Shown one piece after another: positions 1-5,753 of a stretch of DNA of 6,133 nt. The stretch's first letter is position 1; each line of letters opens with the position of its first letter. The notes beneath the pieces are model-generated. The model did not search any database. It was given only the letters and a program-made list of their open reading frames with translations, and had not been told where the DNA came from. Origin of the DNA: Candidatus Altimarinota bacterium (GTDB lineage: Bacteria > Patescibacteria > JAEDAM01 > BD1-5 > UBA2023); NCBI GenBank assembly GCA_018457335.1, contig JAGYHI010000045.1:1-6133 (forward strand). Reading direction: 5' to 3'. The position numbers and the translations under genes are program-made.

Positions 1-20
1 AAAAAAAAAAAAAAAAAAAA

Positions 21-96
21 CTGCTAAAATGAGATTGTCTTCTTGAAACAAGAAACCTTGCATGTTGCAAAGGTAATGTCTTCGGAAGCAGGACAG
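21..96. other. Possible structured leader RNA upstream of the small membrane protein gene
   Basis: Several inverted repeats are packed together directly after an A20 run (1-20). TTCTTG 40-45 pairs with CAAGAA 49-54. ACCTTGCA 55-62 pairs with TGCAAAGGT 66-74, with one bulged A. CTGCT 21-25 can pair with AGCAG 87-91, closing a multi-branch structure. TGTCTTC also occurs twice, at 36-42 and 77-83. On the plus strand this would be the 5' leader of the gene starting at 102. On the minus strand it would be a structured RNA followed by a U20 run. I do not recognise a known riboswitch or ribozyme core in it, and the strand is undecided. Confidence 0.3.
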
Positions 97-101
97 AAAA
101 A

Positions 102-305
102 ATGGAAAAGATAGTAACAGTTGTAGGTGTTATAGTTGCGTTTTTAGTTATCTCAATTCTTTGTGCTATTCCAACATATTTTTTGTGGAATTGGCTGATG
201 CCAGAAATATTCGGATTAAAAACAATTACTTTATTTCAGGCATTGGGATTGAATCTATTGAGTATGATTCTTTTTAAGAGTCATTGCTCGAACTCAAAAG
301 GCTAA
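102..305 (+). CDS. Small two-helix membrane protein, unknown function
   Basis: A 67-residue hydrophobic protein of unknown function. Residues about 5-27 form one membrane helix and about 44-59 a second. The connecting segment around residues 28-42 carries the pattern LWNWLMPEIFGL followed by TITLFQALGL. From memory, this pattern recurs in short uncharacterised proteins of many bacteria and some phages, but I cannot check that here. The C-terminus is short and polar (HCSNSKG). The ATG at 102 is preceded by AGGA at 90-93, the only start in the window with any Shine-Dalgarno-like sequence at a suitable distance. All four glycines use ordinary GGN codons. The gene ends in TAA just before a strong terminator and is convergent with def. 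No promoter is visible, because the upstream sequence is the structured leader and the A20 run. It could be a phage remnant or a small membrane accessory protein. Confidence 0.7.
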   Translation: MEKIVTVVGVIVAFLVISILCAIPTYFLWNWLMPEIFGLKTITLFQALGLNLLSMILFKSHCSNSKG

Positions 306-326
306 AACACTACTTTTCTTCCTTTT

Positions 327-352
327 GCCAGCAAAAATTTGCTGGCTTTTTT
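327..352 (+). terminator. Rho-independent terminator after the small membrane protein gene
   Basis: GCCAGCAAA (327-335) and TTTGCTGGC (338-346) form a perfect inverted repeat followed by six T (347-352). The T run is on the plus strand, so it serves the small membrane protein gene ending at 305. It runs into the TAA of the convergent def gene (complement of 351-353), so the two convergent genes share almost no spacer. Confidence 0.85.
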
Positions 353-920
353 AATGTTTTCCCCCACAGCATTTTCCACTTTTTTCTGCGAGAAAAGCAA
401 TTTGATCTTCTCGTGTGATAGATTCGAGTGGGATTTTTTCTTCGTTCTCCTCCATTCTATCTTGATAGAGAAGCCCATTGAGGTGGTCAAATTCGTGCTG
501 AATAATCCGTGCTGAGAGTCCGACAAGGTCGAGTGAATATTTTTTTTGATTGATATCGACAAAATCCACAGTGAGCGACTGCCAGCGTTTGACTGTCCCA
601 AATGCTCCCGGCAAAGAAAGACAGCCCTCCTCATCTTCGAGTGTGCTTGTGCCGTGGATTTTTACCGTCGGATTTATCATCACGAGCACACGAAAATCTG
701 TATCACTATAATCATCCATAAGTGCCGCGACAAAGATTCTTTTATTGACTCCGACTTGCGGAGCAGCCAGTCCCACGGCTCGATTTTTCGGGTTTTTTAC
801 ATATTTGAGCATCGCATTTGCAAAGGATTTATACTGAGCAAATTCATGCGGTTTTACTTCACTTGATATGGTGCGCAAGATTTTGTTTCCTGTACCGATT
901 TCGAGTTGCAGTTTTTTCAT
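351..920 (-). CDS. def: Peptide deformylase
   Basis: Removes the formyl group from the N-terminal formyl-methionine of nascent proteins in the cytoplasm. The 189-residue protein shows all three deformylase motifs in order. Motif I is GLAAPQVG (residues 50-57), motif II is EEGCLS (97-102) and motif III is QHEFDH (141-146). Cys100, His142 and His146 are the expected metal ligands and Glu143 the catalytic acid. The length is normal for the family. Unusually, the C-terminus ends in CCGGKH, which adds two cysteines and a histidine. The ATG at 918-920 is the only sensible start, because an in-frame TAA lies five codons upstream. No Shine-Dalgarno sequence precedes it. The gene diverges from murE and appears to share an overlapping promoter region with it. 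All 13 glycines use GGN codons and none uses TGA. The stop is TAA. Confidence 0.96.
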   Translation of the reverse strand: MKKLQLEIGTGNKILRTISSEVKPHEFAQYKSFANAMLKYVKNPKNRAVGLAAPQVGVNKRIFVAALMDDYSDTDFRVLVMINPTVKIHGTSTLEDEEGCLSLPGAFGTVKRWQSLTVDFVDINQKKYSLDLVGLSARIIQHEFDHLNGLLYQDRMEENEEKIPLESITREDQIAFLAEKSGKCCGGKH

Positions 921-944
921 AAAAAAAGAAAATTAAAAATTCGC

Positions 945-972
945 TTGAATAATAATCATTTTTTGTTAAAAT
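945..972 (+). promoter_or_regulatory. Predicted murE-mraY promoter
   Basis: TTGAAT (945-950), a 16-nt spacer and TAAAAT (967-972) form a sigma-70-like promoter. The expected transcript would have a leader of about 30 nt before the murE ATG at 1008. Each box overlaps the opposite-type box of the def promoter on the other strand. Confidence 0.55.
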
Positions 973-976
973 TCAA
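949..976 (-). promoter_or_regulatory. Predicted def promoter (minus strand)
   Basis: Read on the minus strand, TTGAAT (complement of 971-976) is followed by a 16-nt spacer and TATTAT (complement of 949-954). Both boxes resemble sigma-70-type consensus elements. The expected start is about 22 nt upstream of the def ATG. The site lies almost exactly on top of the murE promoter on the other strand. Confidence 0.55.
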
Positions 977-1007
977 GAGATATTTTTTACTTGTCATATT
1001 TTCCCTT

Positions 1008-2330
1008 ATGAAAGCAATTCTTCGAAAACTCATTCCACTTCGTAGTCCATTTCGTGTTACTTATCACTATCTTCGTGGTATGATTGCATATTGGACTTCT
1101 GGAAAACCCGCAAAAGATATGATTGTCATCGGTGTGACTGGGACAAAATGAAAGACGACGACCTGTAATCTGATTCTTGACGGACTCGAAGCAGCGGGAC
1201 ACACGGTGGCACTTTTTTCGACTGCGACCGTTTCGATAGCCGGACAAAAGCAAGAAAACAACACAAAAATGACTTCGTCTGACCCTTTCAAAATGTGGGA
1301 ATTTATCCGAAAAGCAAAGCAGGCTGGGTGCAAATACTTGATTGTCGAGACTTCGAGTCACGCGCTGTATTTTCATCGAGTGCACGGGCTTCACTATGAT
1401 ATGGCAATACTTACAAATATTTCTCAGGATCATCTCGATCTCCATGGAACCATGGAAAATTATGTAAATACAAAACTTTTGCTTTTCAAAAGACTCTACC
1501 AATACGGAATCCACAAATGAGTTCGTAAGATTGGAGTTGTTAATATTGATTCGCCGTATGCAGATGTGTTTACCTCAAAAGATGTTGTTTTTGATAATCT
1601 TTACACAGTTGGACTCAATGAGCAGGCGAGTATCCGCGCTGAAAATATCTCTTCACAAATGGGAAAACTCGAATTTGATGTGGCTATGCCGTCTGAGCGA
1701 TTTCATCTCTCTACGAGTCTGTATGGAGAATTCAATGTCTACAATATTCTTTGTGCGATTTCTGTGCTGATTAGTGAGCATGTTTCTCAGGATATTATCA
1801 AAAAAGTTGTCGCAGATTTTGACACGGTGCCAGGACGACTCGAAGAAGTCAAAAATACACGATGAGTACGGATTTTTGTAGATTACGCGCATACAGTGGA
1901 TTCACTCAAAAATGTCATTCAAACGGTAAAAAATATAGAAGGGACCAACCGAGTTTTTGTCGTTTTTGGGGCGACAGGTGACCGTGATGCGACCAAAAGA
2001 CCACTTATGGGTAAAATCGTCGATGAGATGGCCGATGTTTGTATTTTGACCGATGATGATACCTATACAGAGGATTCTCTCAAAATCATCCGAGAAGTCG
2101 CCGAAGGAATTAACCGAAAAGAAGGAGAAAATTTTTGGATTATTCCATCACGAGAAGACGCGATTCGTACAGCCCTTTTGATGCTCAAAAAAAATGACGC
2201 CCTCATAGTCGCAGGGAAGGGATCAGAAAGCGTTCAAGTGACTCAAAGGTGACCAATTCCTTGGAATGATAAAAAAGCCATACAAGAAATTCTTTCTGTA
2301 ATTGACCAACAAGTAATTCTCTCCGCATAA
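1008..2330 (+). CDS. murE: UDP-N-acetylmuramyl-tripeptide synthetase, MurE-type Mur ligase (UGA = Gly)
   Basis: Cytoplasmic ATP-dependent ligase that adds the third amino acid to UDP-MurNAc-L-Ala-D-Glu in peptidoglycan synthesis. Read with TGA as Gly it is one 440-residue ORF with recoded Gly at 48, 171, 286 and 415. The ATP loop is GTKGKTT (45-51), and its invariant second glycine is a TGA codon. Other family motifs follow: ETSSHAL (114-120), TNISQDHLDLHGTME (136-150), the expected carbamylated lysine (Lys156), PGRLEEV (275-281), VDYAHT (291-296), GDRDATKRPLMG (324-335) and AGKGSE (402-407). The P-loop starts near residue 42 rather than about 110, so the usual N-terminal UDP-sugar-binding domain is largely missing. 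From memory, short MurE proteins are common in CPR bacteria. The DNPR motif of meso-DAP enzymes is replaced by DDDT (349-352), so the amino acid added cannot be predicted. The start at 1008 is preferred to an in-frame ATG at 906 because it follows the predicted promoter. The gene ends in TAA, 16 nt before mraY. Confidence 0.95.
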
Positions 2331-2346
2331 TTTAAATATTTTTTCC

Positions 2347-3405
2347 ATGATTCATTCGATTTTCATTCTCTCGGCACTTTTGGTGTCCTTTTTGCTTACG
2401 CTCGTAATCATGCCGTATGGTATCCGCTTATTTATCAAGTGGTGACTCGGTAAAAATATCCGTAGTGAAGGGCTTGTCGGCAAGGCAAAAGAGTTTGAAA
2501 AACTCCATAGTAAGAAAAAATGAACCCCAAATATGGGGTGAGCCTTGATGATTTTTACAGTGATTCTAGTCGTTTTACTTTCAATTTGAACACAGATACT
2601 TTCGAAATATACCTTCGAAAAATATGGTTTTGGCTTTCAAAACAGTCTTTGGAATCGAAAAGAAACCTACCTTGTGATTTTTACACTTGTGACCGTGGGG
2701 ATTATCGGTTTTGTCGATGATTACTTAAATGTCAAAGAAATCGGTCGGACAAAAGGACTCTCGGCTCGCGTGAAAATGATTTGTTTGATTCTTTTTTCTT
2801 TGATGTGAGCCTATTGGTTTTATGTAAAACTTGGGTATTCGAGTGTTAATTTACCATTTTTTGGAGATATTCAAATTAGTATTTTCTATGTGTTTCTTTT
2901 TGTTCTTGTAGTGATTTCTGCGGCTAATAGTGTCAATCTGACGGATGGACTTGATGGATTGGCAGGTGGACTTTTGCTTTTTCAGTATTTGGCGTACGGA
3001 GGGATTACTTATATGCAAGGAACCTATATTTTATCGGCTTTTTGTATGATTATCGCGGGAACACTTATGGCATTTTTGTGGTTCAATATTCATCCTGCAC
3101 AAATTTTTATGGGGGATGTAGGTTCGCTTTCGCTCGGAGCGACTCTTGCGATTATTGCCTTGATGACAGATACTTTGCTTGCATTTATTATTATGAGTAG
3201 CGTGTTTATTGCAGAGACGATTTCTGTGATGATGCAGACGACTTCTAAAAAAATGCGAAATGGAAAAAAGATTTTTCGGATTGCACCTTTTCATCATCAT
3301 CTCGAAGCCATTGGTTGGCAAGAAGAGACAATTGTGATGCGACTTTGGATTTTAGGAATTGTCTCAGCGATTGTAGGTATTATCGTGGCGATTATGGGTG
3401 CATAA
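2347..3405 (+). CDS. mraY: Phospho-N-acetylmuramoyl-pentapeptide-transferase MraY (UGA = Gly)
   Basis: Integral membrane enzyme that transfers phospho-MurNAc-pentapeptide from UDP to undecaprenyl phosphate, giving lipid I. Read with TGA as Gly it is a single 352-residue ORF with recoded Gly at 33, 59, 65, 81 and 154. Family signatures are complete: KKKGTPNMGG (56-65, two of its glycines encoded by TGA), the catalytic aspartate pair in DDYLNVK (124-130), NLTDGLDGLA (197-206), FMGDVGSLSLG (254-264, with Asp257) and the histidine cluster in APFHHHLE (313-320). Multiple hydrophobic helices span the protein from residue 3 to the C-terminus, as expected for about ten membrane segments. The length is typical. 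The ATG at 2347 follows murE by 16 nt with no Shine-Dalgarno sequence, so co-transcription with murE is likely. A standard-code annotation would start this gene falsely at about 2890. Confidence 0.96.
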
Positions 3406-3498
3406 ATTGTACACACTTTTTGTACGGATATTTACCCTAAATAAGAATAATTCTCACTTTATTTCTTCTTTTTTCTCACAAATCAAAAAAATCGATTT

Positions 3499-3522
3499 CC
3501 TCTTAAATAAGCGGTTTTTTTT
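3499..3522 (+). terminator. Probable terminator after mraY
   Basis: CCTCTT (3499-3504) and AAGCGG (3509-3514) pair with one T/C mismatch around a four-base loop. Eight T follow (3515-3522). The stem is short and imperfect, but its position between mraY and the separately promoted HU gene fits. Confidence 0.5.
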
Positions 3523-3588
3523 AAAAAAAATAATAAAAATAAAAAAACTTTAAAAAAATCTTGCAATCCGCATCTCTATGAGTATAAT
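3515..3588 (+). promoter_or_regulatory. Predicted strong promoter of the HU gene with upstream A/T tract
   Basis: TTGCAA (3561-3566), a 16-nt spacer and a perfect TATAAT (3583-3588) lie 34 nt upstream of the HU ATG. Immediately upstream of the -35 box, 3515-3559 is 45 nt of A and T with a single C (3548). It includes several A runs, as in an UP element or bent-DNA promoter enhancer. This fits a highly expressed gene. Confidence 0.7.
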
Positions 3589-3622
3589 ACACTCGTCCTT
3601 TACTTTTTAACCTTTTCGTTTT

Positions 3623-3895
3623 ATGAAAAAACAGGACTTTATTAAAGCAGTTGCAGCTCAAGCTGGACTTAGTCAAGATGCTGTAACAAAAGCACTTTCT
3701 GCTCTTATCGATGTAGTATCTACTGAGCTTAAAAATGACGGTGAAGTAAATGTTACTGGATTTGGTGCTTGGAAAGTATCTCACCGAGCAGCTCGAAACG
3801 GTGTAAACCCAAAAACTGGTGAAAAAATCCGAATCGGAGCTACAAAAACTCCAGTTTTCCGAGCTGGTAAAACTCTTAAAGAAGCAATTCAATAA
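3623..3895 (+). CDS. HU/IHF-family DNA-binding nucleoid protein
   Basis: A 90-residue histone-like protein expected to dimerise and bend DNA in the nucleoid. The N-terminal helical part (residues 1-40) opens with MKKQDFIKAVA. The beta saddle begins at GFGAWKV (46-52). The DNA-binding arm follows with RAARNGVNPKTGEKI (55-69), including the conserved Asn-Pro pair (62-63) whose proline intercalates between base pairs. The C-terminal helix is AGKTLKEAI (81-89). The length is exactly typical for HU. HU versus IHF subunit cannot be settled from sequence, though a single homodimeric HU is likely in a reduced genome. All eight glycines are GGA or GGT and none is TGA. Arginine is mainly CGA, including conserved positions. 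It is a single-gene unit with its own promoter and terminator, and no Shine-Dalgarno sequence precedes the ATG. Confidence 0.95.
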   Translation: MKKQDFIKAVAAQAGLSQDAVTKALSALIDVVSTELKNDGEVNVTGFGAWKVSHRAARNGVNPKTGEKIRIGATKTPVFRAGKTLKEAIQ

Positions 3896-3919
3896 GAATT
3901 TTCTTTTTACACAATTTAC

Positions 3920-3955
3920 AAAAATTCCTTTTTCGTCAAGAAAGAGGAATTTTTT
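3920..3955 (+). terminator. Rho-independent terminator after the HU gene
   Basis: A long hairpin has left arm 3920-3934 and right arm 3940-3954. AAATTCC pairs with GGAATTT, the stem continues through TTTTTC/GAAAGA with one G-T pair, and the loop is GTCAA. The right arm ends in a run of six T (3950-3955). It lies 25 nt beyond the HU stop codon. Confidence 0.85.
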
Positions 3956-3977
3956 ATTTGCTTTTTTATAAAAAATA

Positions 3978-3986
3978 TGATACCAT
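3978..3986 (+). promoter_or_regulatory. Weak candidate extended -10 promoter for the GHKL ATPase gene
   Basis: TGATACCAT matches an extended -10 pattern (TG, one base, then a TANNNT hexamer). A poor -35 candidate, TTGCTT at 3958-3963, lies 17 nt upstream. The predicted start would give a leader of about 27 nt before the ATG at 4020. An alternative -10, TATGAT at 3976-3981, has no convincing -35 partner. Confidence 0.3.
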
Positions 3987-4019
3987 AGAAGGGAAATAAG
4001 ATATTTTATAAATCTATAA

Positions 4020-4556
4020 ATGTACCAAATTTCTCTGACACATACAAATCAAGGTGAAGTTTTACAAAATTTTCGTGATTTTTTACAAGAAAAACAAGAA
4101 TTTACATGTGAAATTCTTTTTCCGGCGGACTTTGCTATGTCCAAAACTATTCGTGATATGATAGGGGAAATCTTTGATAGATATGATATCTCAAAACAAT
4201 GGCGCGGACGATTTATTTTGATTTCTGATGAACTCGTCAACAACTCTATCGAGCATGGCAGTCATGAGTGAGATGAAAATATGTGTAAAATCTCCGCTTG
4301 AATCAATGATGAGGGTAAATTTTTTATCCAATTTGAAGTCCACGATAATGGTGGGGAAGAGAATTTTGAAGCCGTAAAACAAGAACTCGAAGAGGCTCAA
4401 GAATGCATCGAAAAACCAGGAGAAATTTATATGGAAAAGCGATGACGAGGGCTTTTTATGATTACAAAAAAACTCGTCGACCGTATTCAGTTTACAAAAA
4501 GCGAAAAAGGTGGACTCGCGGTAAAAATCAAAAAAACAATCGACCCAGAAAAATAA
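4020..4556 (+). CDS. RsbW/SpoIIAB-type GHKL ATPase, possible anti-sigma factor or serine kinase (UGA = Gly)
   Basis: A single-domain histidine-kinase-like ATPase of 178 residues when TGA is read as Gly (positions 84, 94, 142). The N box is DELVNNSIEHG (70-80), with the Mg-binding pattern E71-xxx-N75. The G1 box is DNGG (109-112). The G2 box is RGRGLFMI (141-148), whose first glycine is a TGA codon. There is no membrane segment, sensor domain or phospho-acceptor histidine domain, so it resembles the RsbW/SpoIIAB class, which binds a sigma factor and phosphorylates a STAS-domain antagonist. An acidic insert at about 113-140 separates G1 from G2. No STAS partner, sigma factor or phosphatase lies beside it, so its target is unknown. 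The N-terminal 45 residues are not recognised. The ATG at 4020 has no Shine-Dalgarno sequence. It is a single-gene unit, ending in TAA before a strong hairpin. Confidence 0.85.
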
Positions 4557-4569
4557 TACTTAAAATCTG

Positions 4570-4597
4570 TTGAATATTTTTCAAAATTAGATATAAT
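4570..4597 (+). promoter_or_regulatory. Predicted promoter of the PH-domain membrane protein gene, inside a terminator
   Basis: TTGAAT (4570-4575), a 16-nt spacer and a perfect TATAAT (4592-4597). The -10 box forms part of the left arm of the terminator hairpin at 4583-4621. The predicted start near 4604 lies in the hairpin loop, so the new transcript would have a leader of about 20 nt and no complete terminator. Confidence 0.65.
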
Positions 4598-4621
4598 TCA
4601 ATTATTATATCTAATTTTTTT
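4583..4621 (+). terminator. Rho-independent terminator after the GHKL ATPase gene
   Basis: A perfect stem of about 15 bp: left arm 4583-4597 (core TTAGATATAA), right arm 4604-4618 (core TTATATCTAA), loop of six bases. The right arm runs into seven T (4615-4621). The T run ends only three bases before the ATG of the next gene at 4625. The stem is very AT-rich and so weaker than the others in the window. Confidence 0.75.
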
Positions 4622-4624
4622 GTT

Positions 4625-5602
4625 ATGATTCCATTTCACAAAATTTATAGTTGGTTTTTTAAATCTTTCTCGATTCATTCTGAGATTTCTCTTATTGACA
4701 AGATTACGGATATGGGCTACAAGCATATAATGCTCGTAAAGCGCTCGTGGATTTTTATACTTTTTGTCCTTTGGATGCCACTTTTGGTGTTTTTGATGTC
4801 TTTGATGAGTATCTGGTTTGCAGCCAGCAGTATAGAGTTTCTCCCGATTAAATTGACGATTATCCTTGGAAATATTTTGATGAGTATGATTTTGATTGCC
4901 TCGTCATTTTCGTATATTCGATATTTTCGCAAGGTGCACGGTGTACCAACGATTCATGATGATATGGAAAAAGTAAAAAATCAAGTTCGCAAGGGTGACA
5001 AGTATTTTATCAGTTTTTTTAATTGGTCGCTTACAAATCAGTGTGTTCTTGTGGTTTTGTTTTTTCTCGAACTCTCATTGGTATTTGCTTTTCGCGAGGA
5101 TTTGACGGAGCATTTTTGGCTTCTGATTTTTGATGCTGCTGTCATTATCGGGGAATTTATCCTGCTTGGTCGCTACCGAAAAAAAATGATAGATCTCGAA
5201 ATGGACTACAATATTATCATTCCAGGGAAAATATTTTTTATCAATCAGACGGGTGTACTCTCTGATACACAAACCCTTGACAGTGATAAAATCAAAACCG
5301 TCCGTGCAAAATTTCCTGGGAAAATTGCAAGTTTCTTTAATTATGGGGATATTGATATTTTGACCGAGGGGGATAGTGCGATGATAGGAGTGATGAAAAT
5401 GAATTTTGTGACAGATCCAAATGCTGTGGTCTCGAATATTCAAAAACTCCTCGTGATGCGGGAAGACAATCTTATAAAAAAACGCAATGCAATTGCTACA
5501 AAACAACAAAATGGAGATAATATACATCCAGAGCTAAAGCAAAATCAATCTTCTCGTCATACGCTCGATACGAGGGAAAAAATCCGAGATGTGCTTCGGT
5601 AG
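4625..5602 (+). CDS. Four-helix membrane protein with C-terminal bacterial PH-like domain, unknown function
   Basis: A 325-residue protein of unknown function. Four hydrophobic segments lie at about residues 42-67, 74-98, 135-156 and 164-182, with a charged stretch at 100-130 between the second and third. After the last helix, about 195-280 is a beta-rich domain (IIIPGKIFFINQTGVL, then KIKTVRAKFPGKIASFFNYGD and DILTEG) resembling the bacterial PH / DUF304 (YdbS-like) fold. There the NYGD turn follows a helix-breaking PGK. The C-terminal 45 residues are charged and probably disordered, with EKIRDVLR at the end. The family assignment rests on pattern resemblance only. From memory, similar PH-domain membrane proteins are frequent in Patescibacteria. 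The gene has 13 glycines and no TGA codon, and it is the only one here ending in TAG. The ATG follows the preceding terminator by three bases and lacks a Shine-Dalgarno sequence. Confidence 0.8.
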   Translation: MIPFHKIYSWFFKSFSIHSEISLIDKITDMGYKHIMLVKRSWIFILFVLWMPLLVFLMSLMSIWFAASSIEFLPIKLTIILGNILMSMILIASSFSYIRYFRKVHGVPTIHDDMEKVKNQVRKGDKYFISFFNWSLTNQCVLVVLFFLELSLVFAFREDLTEHFWLLIFDAAVIIGEFILLGRYRKKMIDLEMDYNIIIPGKIFFINQTGVLSDTQTLDSDKIKTVRAKFPGKIASFFNYGDIDILTEGDSAMIGVMKMNFVTDPNAVVSNIQKLLVMREDNLIKKRNAIATKQQNGDNIHPELKQNQSSRHTLDTREKIRDVLR

Positions 5603-5630
5603 GAAATAAATAATTTTTCTTTAAAATCCT

Positions 5631-5662
5631 AAAAACAACCCTTTATTATGAGGGTTGTTTTT
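5631..5662 (+). terminator. Rho-independent terminator after the PH-domain gene
   Basis: A perfect 12-bp stem, AAAAACAACCCT (5631-5642) with AGGGTTGTTTTT (5651-5662), around an eight-base loop. The right arm ends in five T. It lies 28 nt after the TAG stop. The A run on the left arm means it could also act on the minus strand. Confidence 0.85.
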
Positions 5663-5712
5663 AAATAGGAGGATTTTTTAAAATATATCAAATAGAAAAA
5701 ATATTTAATCGT

Positions 5713-5742
5713 TTGACATTAAAGAAAGTATTTTGTTAGAAT
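5713..5742 (+). promoter_or_regulatory. Strong predicted promoter driving a very short terminated transcript
   Basis: A perfect -35 box TTGACA (5713-5718), an 18-nt spacer and TAGAAT (5737-5742), preceded by TG one base upstream (5734-5735) as in an extended -10. By consensus this is the best promoter in the window. The predicted start near 5749 lies only about five bases before a terminator-like hairpin. Confidence 0.7.
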
Positions 5743-5753
5743 AACATTTTTAT

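Noticed and set aside
906..1007. A 34-residue N-terminal extension of MurE from an upstream in-frame ATG
   Set aside because: It would begin opposite the def start codon and run through both predicted promoters. The added residues are low-complexity basic and hydrophobic, with no MurE N-terminal motif.
987..1514. Long minus-strand open frame opposite murE, and similar ones opposite HU, mraY and the PH-domain gene
   Set aside because: They are antisense to well-supported genes, show no recognisable domain or plausible composition, and have no independent start signals.
1149..2252. Frameshifts or pseudogenisation of murE (and similarly mraY and the GHKL gene) because of multiple in-frame TGA codons
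   Set aside because: The reading frame never shifts, all family motifs are intact, and every interruption is TGA at a position where Gly fits. Recoding explains all 12 at once.
3444..3454. Small palindrome AGAATAATTCT between mraY and HU as an operator
   Set aside because: It is short, AT-rich and far from the HU promoter. Such palindromes are expected by chance in this composition.
1149..4445. TGA as selenocysteine or tryptophan
   Set aside because: The codons occupy conserved glycine positions in non-selenoprotein families, no selenocysteine-type hairpin stands out after them, and Trp is written TGG. Twelve sites in three unrelated genes also argue against selenocysteine.
5667..5672. Perfect AGGAGG Shine-Dalgarno sequence
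   Set aside because: No ATG, GTG or TTG follows within a usable distance and no ORF begins there. Other genes here do not use such sites.
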